A model generated the notes under the pieces. It ran no database searches. It was given only the letters and a program-made list of their open reading frames with translations, and was not told where the DNA came from. The translations under genes and the position numbers were made by a program. Positions 1 to 12,944 of a stretch of 64,000 nt of DNA are shown one piece after another. Each line of letters begins with the position of its first letter. Position 1 is the first letter of the stretch. The stretch is from Brachypodium distachyon (taxonomy: Eukaryota; Streptophyta; Magnoliopsida; Poales; Poaceae), in NCBI RefSeq assembly GCF_000005505.3, contig NC_016131.3:70134355-70198354 (forward strand). The letters are read 5' to 3'.

Positions 1-91
1 ATAACAAACCACAGAACCAGGTCAGAAAACAAAACTATCATCCTCCTAGCTCACAATGAGATGGTTTATAGATTAATTCAAGGTTAACCAT

Positions 92-401
92 TACTCCCTC
101 CGTTTCTTTTTAGTTGTACATTTAGGCATTGAACTATTGAAGATTTTTCAAAATACTTGTACATTTAGACTTCCAAAGCCCAGTTAATCATTGTGCTCTT
201 ACTCTTCCTAGGCAAACAATTTTAATGCTATCGCCCTATTGGATGAAGGGAGGTCGGCTAAGCAGAGATTGGAGGAAATTGAATGCATGGTGCAATTAAT
301 TGAGTGGGAATGTGAAGAAGGAGACCAAGTGGTATTTTGTACTTTCGGCTTATTCTGTCTCTAAAAGCTGCATGTGCAACTAATCTGAAATGGAGGGAGT
401 A
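92..401. mobile_element. Stowaway-like MITE, ~310 bp
   Basis: Starts TACTCCCTCCGTTT and ends AAATGGAGGGAGTA, inverted copies of each other, with TA at both ends as expected for a Tc1/mariner-type insertion. It lies in an intron of the WD40 gene. The interior is longer than usual for the family and contains a short plus-strand coding-like stretch (about 210-330) that I cannot identify. Confidence 0.7.
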
Positions 402-482
402 CCAACCAGCAACACTCGCTACCAACTTTGCGGTGCACAATCTGAAACAGCATAAAATACTCAAGAATAAGACTGAACTTAC

Positions 483-3400
483 ATTATCAGCAAGGTGCAA
501 TGGACAGAACATTTTAATACAAGGGGGTGGCTTCCTTCTTGTTTGACATGAGCTCAATGGTGGAAGCATTCTCCTATCGTACAGCCGGGCAAATGCATCA
601 CTGCACAAACATCAAGTTTTGAAGTGCTGTTTTTCAAGTTAACAGATGCAAGGCTTGTTATGCACTGAATAATTTATGACAACAAGTTAGGTTACCTCCC
701 ACCAACAAGGAGCTGATGGGGACGAACAGAGCTAATATCACAAGACTTGAATGCCAGCGGTTGTTTGGGAGGGTCAGCTAAAGACTTCTTTGCTCCACAT
801 CGAAGATCTAGCTGCCACAAACACATGCAATGCAGATATTGGAATTAACACCAAACCCACACATAGCTCAGTTACAGCCAACATTTATCCCAAGGGGTGC
901 AAGTATCCTCACATTTCCAGCAGGAGCCGTAAGAACAAAACTCAACCTAATTATCCATACTAGGAGCATGTGATGAAAGCCACAACATGCTGATCATGAA
1001 GTTAACTAACTACAAGATCATAGTCCAAGAAAATGTAGCATTACAGGTTCATTCATCTGGCAACTAAAATTCTGGGTCCCATTCTGGTTCCAATTGTTCA
1101 TGCAACAGTGGAACACAAAGGAGGACCATTCTAAAAATAAAAACTCGACCTGCAAAGGGGTAAGCCACCCCCCAGGCATTTGCATTAAGAAGAAGACCTT
1201 CTCACGCAGGTCGAGAAACCCTCGAACCCCTGCCTCACACCATACACAGCGGCACCGAAGCCCGTGTGAGAGCGGGCGGGCCTTAGGTCTGTGCTTAAGG
1301 CGTGGGGCAGACGAGAGGATTTTTTAACCCCAGCCTGAAATTCACTCCCACAGGGAGTCAAACTCAGGACCTGAGTGCTACTAGAGTTGTTCCCTTAACC
1401 ATTACGCCAAGGGCTCGTTCGCAAAGGAGGACCATTCTATATTTGGCTTTCAGGGACAAAATACTAAATAAACTATGAACCTAAGCTGAAGCCGAATCCA
1501 TGAGAAGAATGCACCAAATAACCGCAAATGCTATAGAAGCAAGGAACCTAACGAACAAACAAAAATATGGAATACTCACAAGCACATTGCGGCATTCCTG
1601 ATTAGCCAATCCTACACGAGGACAGGAAGTGCACTCCCTAAAATCATGCTGCCTGAGAGTACCATCCTCGCTTGCACTCCACACTACATTAGGGTTGCCA
1701 ACTTCAACCTACATGTTGCAAACGAACTAGTTATGAATGTTGAATCAAGCACAAATTTATTTGAGGGTGCAAAATCTTAAAGCGTCAGCAAGTAGAACAC
1801 ATCTCGGTTCTCAAGTCATGCAAATTCCATGAATACTAAAACCAAGAAGTACATTCAGGAAAAACCTCTGACCTTTATCAAATTAGATGCGATGCAAAGA
1901 TAAACTTCCTTGATGTTGTAGAAATTTAAATTCCAAATCATGATCTATAGGTGTAATGTTAGGATCTTACAGCTAGTTTCTTGACCCTCCTTGAGTGGCA
2001 TTGGTAAACTGCAGCTGGCTCCATAGAAATTTCCCTAGACCTTCTGCCACTTAAACGAGACAAATTGAAAACACGAACCTGAAAAAATTTTCAGGTGTCT
2101 CATGAAAAGAAGAAGGTCAAAATAACTGGTAAACAAAAAAGTGAAAATACATCCTAGAAAAGTTATACCTCTGCATCTGCTGCTCCTGAGACTACTACGT
2201 CATCAGATGTTTCAGGGACAAATTTTGTGCAGAACACATTTGCAGAATGTCCGGTGTCAATGTCATGCAACATCTCACGATTAGCATAACTCCAGATGTT
2301 GATCTACAAAACATGTATTCGTACAGAACTACACTGAATTAGTCATCAAACATTAAGTCCATGGAGATACCACTACAAGTAAAGATATATACATAGAAAA
2401 TATTTGAATACGAGGTTATACCATTGCGATCGATTCTACATAACTTTTTAGCCCACGGCATAAAAAAAGATCTGACAGTCAGAGGATAAGTCCCAGAAAA
2501 GTTCTATGTTGCCGCAGTACATGTAAAGGGTTTATGCTCTACTATGTTTTTAAAGCAAAAAACTGATAGCATTATCAAACAACTACAAAGAACAAGAAAA
2601 AACTGAATAAGAAATTGATAATATTCTCCATTCAAACTACGTCCAGAAACTTACTCTAGTGTCATCTGATCCTGATATCAGAAGTGAGCCATTTGAGTTC
2701 CATGAAATAGCATTGACACAACCAACGTGACCCTGTTAAATAGCACAGGAAAAAAAAAGCAATCCTAGTAAAAATCAAGGAAAGAGTAAGGAACTTCAGC
2801 TTTCTTCTCAGGAGCAAATACAGATTCTGACATGGGAATATATAGATCTCCCTGCTCTTCTGAGAAAACTAGTAAATATTATAATATGAACAACAAAAAT
2901 TTGACAAGTACCTCCATCTCCTTTTCCAAACCAAGCCGTTGTACTAAAGAAGAATGGAACTGCATTCTCTTACTAATTTCCTGGAAAAAAAAGAAAATGT
3001 TAGCCAGTGTTTATTCTCCAACCGTTTCTTACATGCATAACTCCAGCATGCAGGATCAAAGCAGATCATAAAAGAGTGCCGACAAGGTGTTTCAGTAGTT
3101 TATAACAGAAGTGTGCAACCAAACAATGCTGCTGCACTTCACAACATCAATACCTCATTCCCAAGAATCCAATACAAGGTTTCCAACAAAATCCTAGTTC
3201 CCATGAATTTGCCTCACAATGAGTGCCCGTTCAAGATCACCACACACACATAAGGTTAGGGAACACAAGTCCAAAGAGATAAACAAATGTCAAATAGCAT
3301 AGCCCATAGAGCATGACCTCCCAGGCTCCCATACAGTTATAACTTCTGAGAAAGGATCAGCTGATCAGCATCCATAGAAACAGTCACGCACAGTACGCAT

Positions 3401-4224
3401 TGGTAATCCAATAACATCTTCCAAGTTGCCGAACAACTCATTAGCCCATATCTTTGTCCTACAACCTAAAACCCCTCCACCATCAGGGATGCACTAAGAG
3501 GGTCATTGTTTCTTCCATCTAACTTTTTCAATCCGGGCTAGCCCCCTACATTATAAACCCCTCCTCATCATGCATAACAGAACAAAACAGATATCCTGGC
3601 ACCCCAAGTTCAGAAGCAATTCCAATTTCCCCAGAAGCTCTATTGCATACAGCAAGCAATTCACCTAGCTCTTATTATCTTATACTACATCATAATTTGA
3701 GAACCGACATTACTTTCCAATCCATATCTGTGTGGTCGAGCTACTGGCAGCGCCACACCAAACCTCGAAGGAATTGTTCAAAAAGGCTACTGAATTTACA
3801 TCCACACATCGTATAAATGGAAAGCGCTCAACCAGTGACTGATTCCCCACGTCCATAAACCCTTGTAGCAAATCTTAGCTCGATCGAGAAACACATGTCC
3901 GCAAATGCAGCACCAGCCCCAAGCCCTCGGGAGTGACGAGCCATCCGAAAGCGCCCCACTCTAGTGATTAGACCCACACAAACTGCTCCACCCCTTGGAA
4001 TTAACAACTAACAACCCTGTCGAATCGGGCAATTCGACGGAGCAATCCACCTCAAAGCTATGCACACGATGCACCACCACGCCTAGAACGCGTAAGAGAA
4101 CAGAAGGGCTCGGTCACTCCAAGGCAAGGGGCCTTACGGGGGAGCAATGGAGGCTGCGGGCGTCGAGCAGATCGGTGACGCCGCCGTCCGAGAAGCGCCA
4201 CCGCACCCTCTCCGCCGCGTCCAT
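483..4224 (-). CDS. WD40/TPR protein, WDTC1/ASG2-like (5' part; 3' exons lie outside the window)
   Basis: Exons read on the minus strand: 4138-4224 (ATG at 4224), 2912-2980, 2655-2732, 2169-2303, 1971-2078, 1576-1708, 696-807, 483-600. They join in frame to 280 codons, and the last donor (GTAAGT, 477-482) shows the gene continues past the window start. WD40 repeats are visible: GHVGCVNAISW...SGSDDTR, then INIWSYANREML, HSANVFCTKFVP, VRVFNLSRL, and VWSASEDGTLRQHDFREC, followed by LLVGGSDAFARLYDRRMLPP. This order matches the plant homologue of WDTC1/ADIPOSE (Arabidopsis ASG2), a DDB1-CUL4-associated substrate receptor that also carries TPR repeats; any TPR part would be off-window. Exon 6 needs the weaker donor GTATTC (1570-1575) rather than the nearby GTGAGT to stay in frame. 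The short first exon lies in a GC-rich, CpG-rich block. Identity is from memory of the family; splice sites are read directly. Confidence 0.85.
1134..1421 (-). mobile_element. tRNA-derived SINE with 18-bp target-site duplication
   Basis: An 18-bp direct repeat (CAAAGGAGGACCATTCTA) sits at 1116-1133 and 1422-1439 and brackets 288 bp. Read on the minus strand, the element opens with a tRNA-like pol III promoter: an A box in GGCGTAATGGTTAAGGG and a B box in GAGTTTGACTCCC about 40 bp later. It ends with a T-rich tail (1134-1150), the short T tail seen in grass Au-type SINEs. It sits in a WD40-gene intron in the same orientation as the gene. Confidence 0.85.
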
Positions 4225-4656
4225 CTCGGGCGCCCGGGCGAGTGAGACCCCAGCAGAGGCGGCGGCTAGGCGTCGCAGCTCCCCTCCAGCCGAATCGCCG
4301 TCTCGCCGATCGCCGAGGCCGATTTCCGGATGCTTCCGGACGCTCTTGCGCCTTCCAGTCCAGGGGGTCGGAATGGAGAGATGGTGCGGTGCGGGGGTTT
4401 GCTCTGGGGTTCGAGAGAGGCCTCGCTGCGTTGCTTCGCCTTTTTCCGGGTGAGCGGGCAGTGGGACCCACGGACGCGTGGAGCTTGCGTCGGGTGAAAC
4501 GTCGCCTGTCGAGTGGGTCCCAAATTTCTCGATGAGTCTGAGGCGCGCTCGTGGCCGTCTGATCCGAAACCAACCGTGGGAGTAGGAGATGGGCACGGTG
4601 GAGAACCTTATGAAAAAAATCGTTGATGTTGAAAAATGATTATGAGTTCTTGATAA

Positions 4657-5023
4657 GGGCCTCTCGATTCAAAGGAATCCAATAGAAATTATATCCTTAA
4701 GATTTTTTTTCTATACAACTTTTTTTTGATTCGCAGGATTGGAAAGCATAAGAATTTTTTCTATAGATTATTTTGCATGTAGTTTCAAAGAAACTTTTCA
4801 TGAGGTCCAACCTTATGAAAAAAATCTTTGTTTCTATAACAACTATGCTAGCACACAAATTTTGGAGGAAGTTTATGTATTTTCCTTGTGGTGCAATCAA
4901 ATACTAGCTCCTATTGCATATTACTTTGTTTTGTATTCCTGTAATATTCAATCTGGCATGATATTCAATTCCTATGTTTTGACTATTCATGTGTTTTTGA
5001 AATGTTGTGAATCAAAGAGTCCC
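4657..5023. mobile_element. Tourist/PIF-Harbinger-type MITE, 367 bp
   Basis: Ends are inverted: GGGCCTCTCGATTCA at the left, and the right end read in reverse is GGGACTCTTTGATTCA. TAA flanks both sides (4654-4656 and 5024-5026), fitting the 3-bp TWA target duplication of PIF/Harbinger elements. The interior is AT-rich and repeats the phrase CCTTATGAAAAAAATC. It lies about 430 bp upstream of the WD40 gene start. Confidence 0.65.
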
Positions 5024-5639
5024 TAAATGACTAGAGAATTCTCTAACTCGAGGTAATCTACCTTTTGGTTTGCAAAGCAGTGGCAAAGACACACAACTAA
5101 GATATATTGGCCAGTTCAAAAAAAAAACTAATATATATTGGTAGTTAAATTTTGTTCACCGAGTTTGGATAGGATTTGAGAAGTATATGTCCATCCGTCT
5201 TGACCCTCGCACAATAATGAAGGGCACTTTGCCTTTGATCATGCTCGTGGACTGGCTGATATTAGAAGGAAAAACACATCTTGCCACGCCGCTAACTAAT
5301 GGTAGTGGTTTCCTTCCTCTCTGTTCCGTTGGCTCCTTTCTAGACTGACGATAGGCATTTACTTCTGTATTTGTTTTCTTCGGATGGTAGTAGGATGTGA
5401 AGGCGTGCCCCTCGCCGGTGGGTGAAGAGGTCGTCACATACTACTACAAAAAGAACAAAACGTAAAAGACGAATTATAAGATATAGTACCAGTGTCATAT
5501 GTTTGTCAATGTGACACATTTCCCACGCTGGCACAGATGATCCAATGCGCTATTGAACCTTGCCACAAATATGCCATCCCCTATATCGATGCTTTTATCA
5601 ATTTAGCCCCAAACAAGTTGAAAGCAAAATGTGAATTAT

Positions 5640-5960
5640 AATATATAGTCAAACACATAAACTCCCTCGAGTGTGATCCACCATTGAAGACAATGATTTC
5701 CTGTGGAGTTGATGGCCGTTCCACATACCTCTTTACTAGGATACACGATCTCCTTTATGTTAACTGTATCATATATTTTTTTCCTATCAGATCGGTCTTT
5801 TAGAATAGATGGATGGTTGCTATATGTTGACATGGTATCAGAGCTGAGGTCTTAGGTCCATATTTCAGTCCTTGCAATTCCCCCAATTATTTGTCGACAC
5901 CCACCTTGGATGTGAGGGAAGGTGTTGATTATTCCATATCCACATCGGATATGAACGAGA
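5640..5960 (+). mobile_element. Copia-type LTR remnant with primer-binding site
   Basis: TGGTATCAGAGC at 5833-5844 is the usual primer-binding site complementary to initiator tRNA-Met in plant Copia elements. It directly follows an LTR-like end (TGTTGACA). Upstream sequence (5640-5832) would be the LTR 3' part, and downstream (5893-5960) holds the phrase GTGTTGATTATTCC. No gag/pol follows, so this is a decayed fragment. The outer boundaries are approximate. Confidence 0.55.
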
Positions 5961-6227
5961 GTGTTGAGTATATCACATATTTTCTTTTTCTACTAGATAG
6001 ATCTTTTATGATAGATATTTTTAAGGAAAGCCATCTAGCGCACTTTATTGATCATCAAAATAGTTACATCGTTTATCAGCATAGGGAAAATAAAGCTAGG
6101 GAATCATCGTCCCAAGTACAAAATGGATGCTCAGAAAATAGCTATCTCATGCGCCACCATGTTGGCCTCCCGAGGACAAAACTCAAAAGAAACTGAGGTA
6201 AAGCCCGAAACCAAAATCTTTCAGTCG

Positions 6228-6411
6228 TAGAAAATTGTTGCAGCCGATGTAGTGGAGAAACCATCATCAAGCAAAATGTCAATGACCGCCATATTGTCCG
6301 ATTGGATAATTAACTTGTTGCATCTAATATTTTGAGCCAAACAAAGACCTTCTCGAAGAGCATATGCTTGTGCATCATCTCATCCAAAACAAAAGGAATA
6401 TCATAGACGGT
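6228..6411 (-). pseudogene. LINE-type RNase H domain fragment
   Basis: Minus-strand translation gives an open stretch with DDAQAYALREGLCLAQ, then LIIQSDNMAVID, ending at a stop just after TIFYD. This is the pattern of the RNase H domain at the end of plant non-LTR retrotransposon ORF2 (E/A-LREGL and SD motifs). A MITE interrupts it at its N-terminal side (6412). The remainder up to about 7150 is probably also LINE-derived but shows no recognisable domain. Confidence 0.6.
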
Positions 6412-6491
6412 ACTCCCAAGGTTTCTAAATACTTGTCGTTGTTTTAGTGTTGCACTAAAACAACGACAAGTATTTAAGAACAGAGGGAGTA
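6412..6491. mobile_element. Short Stowaway MITE (Icarus-like hairpin)
   Basis: Almost wholly palindromic: AAATACTTGTCGTTGTTTTAGTG is followed by its reverse complement. Terminal TACTCCC and GAGGGAGTA are degenerate at the left. It is inserted into the LINE fragment. A tandem duplication of about 32 bp (CTTAACGACACACTGCTTAAGAA) lies just beyond it at 6505-6550. Confidence 0.7.
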
Positions 6492-7719
6492 TATCTTTAC
6501 TGACACTTAACGACACACTGCTTAAGAACTTAACGACACACTGCTTAAGAACCGAACTAATGTTGCATATCCTCGGAGTACCAAAACAAGGTCCCACAAG
6601 AAAGGCACACATAATGAAGGCCATGGTAGGATCCCCCACAAAGACAATAAACAACCCAGGGCAGACATAGCTGCAAACCAAATACAACAGCATTGATAGT
6701 CGTTCCAAACCTTTCAAATATTCTATGGTTTAGAGTTTTAGGTAATTTTGGAAACTCTCCATCATTGGCCAAAGGGAACCCCAACCCACCAATCAAAGAC
6801 CGGTAACCAAACAGGCCAACAAACAAATGAATACACTGGAGCAAAGAATCACGTTAGACAACAAAATTGTTCACCAAAAAAAAACGCCACATGCGCCTCC
6901 TGCAGAGTAGTCATACGCGGGAAAATAAGATTATCTAAAACAACAATCATGCACACAAGAAAGACCCGGCAAGGAGACAGATAAAGCACAACAGACCGCC
7001 AAAAAAAATACCAAGCAAGCAATTTCTACACGCATGCCACAGTAAAAGAACGGGCCGAAGATCAAACAGGTTTGGACCACACAAAGAAAGGTAAAACATT
7101 TCTACAGCTGCACTGCATGGAATAAATAACCGCGCAAGAAACACCACCGTGATTACACCGCCTCCCTCAAAACTGCTCTAGTTTGGTCTCCAGATATATA
7201 TGTACAGAGTTACTACACTAGAGTTTAAGAGTGATCAAACTGATACAAAAAAAGCGATTTACAGAGTGAAACGCCCGGAAGGGGAGGAGGGATCTCGCCG
7301 AAAAAATAATAAATCTACAAAGGGAACCGTCTCGTCACAGTTCCCATCTACCTGCAAAATTGCTGTTGTAAAGCCGCCTTGAATACTACCTCTGCCCCAT
7401 AAGTTTCGCCTGCTCACGCTGCTGCTGTCGTGTGGATTTGCTGGTCTTCCTCTCTGCACCGTGTTGCAATGAAAACGCTGCCGCTGTGATTCCTATGAAA
7501 TTCAGCACAACAATCCACTAAATGATGAGCTTCCCCAGCCTTCTGCCACTGACGAATGCCTTTAGCTGAATATTCAAGCCCGAGATGTGCTTCTACAAAG
7601 GCAAGCATAACGCCCGAGGTTCCCGATATTTTTTCGGAGTATATGCCGGGTGACAGCCTCTGAAAAATAGTTGCAAAGGCCTTCTGCATGATCACCACCA
7701 ATCAATACAGCAGTTCTCA

Positions 7720-10700
7720 TTACTCATTTGAATAGGCCTCTGCGAAGTCTTTAATTCTTTGCTTGATATTCTGACGAATTAATAATCAAAAGAATCAGAA
7801 TACAGATGCCACAAAATCAATTGAAACAAAACACATGAAGTTGACTAGAATGGGACTGAAATTATCTGGAAGCAATTGCATAGTGAACTACCAAACGACG
7901 ATACAGATCATACTACACACCTGCAACTCTTGATGAAGCAATACAAACACCTTCTTCATCAATTTATGCCTCTGCAGAATAAATGTCCATAACAAGAATT
8001 AATAATATATAATATATAAGTTTCGACTCGTCTAAAATTTCAGAGAATGCTAAGGTCCAGATAAATAGTATCCCTTGTCTAACGAAATTTCAAAATCCGA
8101 GTAAAAGTAACTGTATGGTATGGATGCAGGCAGAAATTTCAACATAAATTAGGAAATAGTCATCTATTTCAGGGTTCAAGCAATAAGGAAAAGACAGGCA
8201 GAAAGCATACTGTGCCCGATTCATGATACATGTCTTTGAGTCTTTCCACAATGTTATAGTACTGATCCTTGTCTCTTTCTTTAGCAACATTGAGATCCTC
8301 CTGAACCTTTAAGAATTCAGACCTGTACGAAAAGTATGTCAGTTATAGGAAAAATTATAACATGGGTTGTGAAGAAGTGGAGTAAAAGGGGCAATTTAAC
8401 AGGAAATGTCAGTATAAAACATACTGTGTTTTCTTTATCTGACTGTTCAAGTAAGAGTAAACCTCATACTTCTCATTGTACTCCTGCAAATAACCTTTGT
8501 ATCTGAAGAAAAGAACATATAATCAGTTCGTTGCCTGAATGAACAAATAAATTTCTGACTACAAAGATGGTAGATACCAGCAGTATATGTAGGGGTGACA
8601 AAAAAAAAATCTCAAAGCCAGTAAGGTGGCTTTGGCTCGCTCGCTAGTTAGTGGCTTGGCTCAAGATCAGCTTGTGAAAGTAATAAACCGATCACGGATC
8701 CCTATTCATCCCATTACCTAAGTGAGCCGAGAGTTATTTTACCACCAAGGTTCTATTCGCTTAAAATACAGACCAACCCATGGCTAGCATATGTGTCATC
8801 TATCTCTCTTCAAGCCGCCTACTGAGCCTTGAATGTTTTATGGAATATGATGTAGTGTTACTTCTGCGTGCTTACAACCCATATTTTTGCTAAATCCAAT
8901 ACTGTTTTGCCACTGCTAGGATGGCAGCTTTATCTGTGATAAGGACTTGGCTTGGCTATCACATGGACCGACTCAAACTTTCAAACAAGTCAAGCCGAGT
9001 TTCAGCTCATTGGCATTACAAGCTGATCCACCTTTTTGAGAGCTCTTGTGAGTCAAGCCAAACCAGACCGGGCCGGCTTGTTATCCAGCCCTGTCTGCAG
9101 ACAGTTTCCAGAATGTGATTTTGGACAGAAAAAAACTCATAGGTCATGAAATATCATTAGAAGGCATATCAGATTTACAGAATCCATTGATTAAATATAG
9201 AATGGGGGTACGACCTATAACATTCTAATAGCCGTACAAATGGAACCTATAATATTCTAGAAAAAACAGACGTCATAATAGTGGTCCAAGTCTAAACATT
9301 CCGCGAGATGTTGTGAACACCTGTCAACTACAGTATATTTTCTCATACTAAGAGGGAAGGGAAGGAGACGCCATTATGAACCTACTGAAATACTTTACCT
9401 AAAACAGAACCTGATCAGAAAACTTAGAGAGGCCTGCAAAACTCTCCCAGAGAGAGAGAGGTGAGAAGCATATTCTAGCCTAATACTACCTCCTTTCCGG
9501 TAATACAAGGCTGATAAAGTATTGGGTCAAGCATTAAGTCTCATGTATTAACTACCCCTTTTCTTTATGCATTGGCTAGTAAGAAACATAGAAGAACATG
9601 CATTTGATGATTTGAAACCAGAGTTGGTGGGAGGAGAGAATGGCCTTATATATTGAGATTTTAGGATTATGGACCTTGCATACCGGAAAGGAGGTACCAT
9701 ATGTCACTTACTGGCTGAAAAATCTCAAGGAAAATTCAGAGGTCATATATTTTTCACGTGAACACAGATCAGTGTAAATCATAGTGATGCGTGAGAAAAC
9801 AAATCAAAATGCAATAGTAAAATACTTCAAAGTGGCAGAAAAACGCATGACGGATATTATGACTTACTGTGAGAAATCATTTATTGGACCTTTCAGTTCT
9901 GGCTCATCCTTATTGTACTTTGAGAAAAATAAATTATCCTCATCGGAAGAGCTGTCCCTTCTCTTTCTACTTGTCTCAGTCTCAATCAAAGAGTTATTCC
10001 TACTTCTTTCCTCATTCTCTGCAGGGGAAATTGATTTCCCTGTTCTAGACACTATGCCATTCTTGGTACCATTCCGAGGAAGCTTGGGAGTAGTTTTCTT
10101 CTTCTTCGGATCAACATGATCTAGCATTCCACCCTGTGCCACTTTTGTTTCCGTTTTACCTGTTTTCTCTATCAACCTATCTGGGTATAATATGTTCTCT
10201 GGATCTGGATTATCAATCCTTGGCAATTGACGACCCTGTGAAACATTTACTCTTTGTTGAGACCTATTAATATCGAAGTCATATGCTGGTGTCTTCCTTG
10301 GTAATCCTTCCTGGTTTATATTACCTCCAGTACTAAATTCGTGTGGTGACGGTTTCCTCTGATCATGAAAACCAGATAGAGCAACCTTCCTGTTGTTCAT
10401 ATTGGGGTAGGAATTATCTACGTTAGTTATTTTACCATCAAGGGACTTGGAAGAACTATTTCTCTCCAATTGTTTCTTTGTCCTCCCGATGTCATTTTCC
10501 AAAGAACCCTCACGGAATTCACCCAACTCGAGATCAGAATGCTCTCTCTGGAGCACCTTTTTTCCCTGAGGTGATTTATCAGCATTATTTTGGAAAATTG
10601 GTGGCTCGCCATTAGCTTCAGTGCATTCAGGAAGAGATGTGTGCATGCCGTGGTTAACATTTCCTCTGGCTCCTTTGGTTAAATTCATGTTATTTGCATC

Positions 10701-12906
10701 AGCATTAGTATCCTTTGAGCGTTTGTGCACTTTCCCATCAAGAAAAGGCCCCCCGTGCCTACCCCTTTTTCTTGCCGCAGAATCATCAGAGTCATCAAAA
10801 TTGGCGCGGTGGTCTTCAACATAACCCCTTCCAGAGTTACCATCCATACTATTCAAAGGTTTCTGCATCTTATCTATTTTTTTCTTAGAACTTGCTTTCT
10901 CAATCGTTTCTTGTGTTCCCTCAGAGTGTATTGTTGGCATGGGTACATTTGGGCTCTGATTTTGCTTTTGCAGATTTCCAGAAGCCGAATGTCTTCCTTT
11001 CACAGGACTACTACCTTGTAAATGTAGATCAGTATGTGCTTCCGAGCCAACATTTCCTATCTCTTTGGTCAACCTCTCATTGATACGTTTGTCAGGAACT
11101 AAGTTTTGTCTTTGCTCTGAGAAAGAACCTGCAGCTCCTGAATACTCAATGTCAACCTTGGCCTTTTTGGCACTTTCTGGCTTTGTGGTAGCATTCTCAT
11201 TACCTGAACACCTTTTCAATGTGGGTTTGGGACCTTTATCTGCAATCCTTGTTGGGGCATGCTTTGTTCCGTCCTTTGAGGTTGATTTTCTTCTACTACC
11301 ATGCTGCTTTGTTAATTGAATAGCTTCTTCATTAGGTAAGCTTTCACGATTCACTGCTGAGAAGTCATCAATGAGATTGTCCCCGTAAAACATTTCGTTT
11401 GCAGGGTACTTGCCATCAGCTATACTAGAATCTAACCTAGTACTCGTGATGTTTTTGTTTCCTGGAATTTCTGACACCATGTCTATGTTGGCTGCACCAA
11501 AGTTGTCAGTTTCTGCAGCTGTATATAATGCCTCATCATTGTCAATATTAAAACTATTGAGATCAATGTGTGATGTACACTTATAATCCAGATTTGTTCC
11601 AATGTCAATTTGTTCATCATCGGCATCCAATGTTGGCAAATCTCTTGGCGAGGAAGACAACTTCAGTTCATCTGCTACTTTTCTGTGTGTTGTATCTGCT
11701 TTGTTGTCATCACTTGTGATATCCACAAATGCATCAGACCCTTCCTTGCTGCTTGATGAAGCATCACTGTCACTGTCACTGCTGCTTCCACTGCCACTTG
11801 CAGCACTTCTGCTCTGACTCCCGCTATCACTTCCACTACCACTACTGTCACTGTCACTGTCACTATCACTTCCGCTCTCACTAGAGGTACCTGCTTTATC
11901 ATCACTGTCTTTATTGACCTTCTCATCTCCTGCAGCCGAAACTGGGGAGCCCCCAATTTCAATATTCTCAAATATATCAGGGTCATCTATCTGCAAGCTC
12001 GGCGCAGCTTCTTTGGTGTTCTCATCGATAGTCCTGTTAGATACATCAATTGGTTGTTGAGGTGCTTCTAGGAGGAAGTAGCAACTACGCAGAAAAGTGT
12101 ACAGAACTACGGGCAGGATATCATGACGGCAATACACACATTAAACAAAAACAACGAATTAAACTTATATAAGAACAAATAGTACCTTCCACTGCCAGAT
12201 GCACGCCTTTTAGAGTTTTCCACCTCTAGTTCAGGTTTGAGAAAATACCTCCCTGGTGTTTGGAAATTTGCGATCTGGAAGAATATCCATATGTTAAATG
12301 TAACAATATAATCCTAATGTTTCCTAGTGAGAAAAGAGGCAGTGCATCACGTTTTTTAGGGGAAATTGTTTGATACTCACATTCTTAATGATGATCTCTA
12401 TTTTCTTTGATGCGTTTGGAATTGTGTCTGCAACAGCTTTCTCCAAGGCCTGAATATGTTTCAGAACATGTTGTAAACAGAAACGTCAAACAAAAGCTTG
12501 TGGAGTAAGTATCTGTGAATTAGTAAACAAATAACAAACAAAAAGGAAACTAAAAAATAACGAACCAAAACATTTGTAGTATATGATCAAGCCAAAAACC
12601 AGAAAGTAAAGAACATTCATACAGCGAGCAAACTCTTCTGTCTTATGGAACTGTGACATTTGAAAGGAGAAGCACTGTGCTAAGGACACTATAAGAAAAA
12701 CTCATACAGCAAGCAAACTCTTGTGTCTTATGGAACTACTGTCACCCATATGTACTTTCTATGCCTGAAACTTGGTCTTGAAGAAAAAGAAGGCACTGTA
12801 AATAATCAAGGAAGCATTTTGTGTCCATATAATGTTTCCCCATACTAAGGAACTTGCTCCCTGTGAGTTCATCTATTAGCTTCTGCATTCCTTTCCTCAT
12901 TTCCAC

Positions 12907-12944
<38 letters not shown>

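Noticed and set aside
4058..4596. Overlapping open frames on both strands around the WD40 gene first exon
   Set aside because: They are chance frames in CpG-rich promoter DNA. Only the 29-residue piece from ATG 4224 to the donor at 4137 joins in frame to the following exons.
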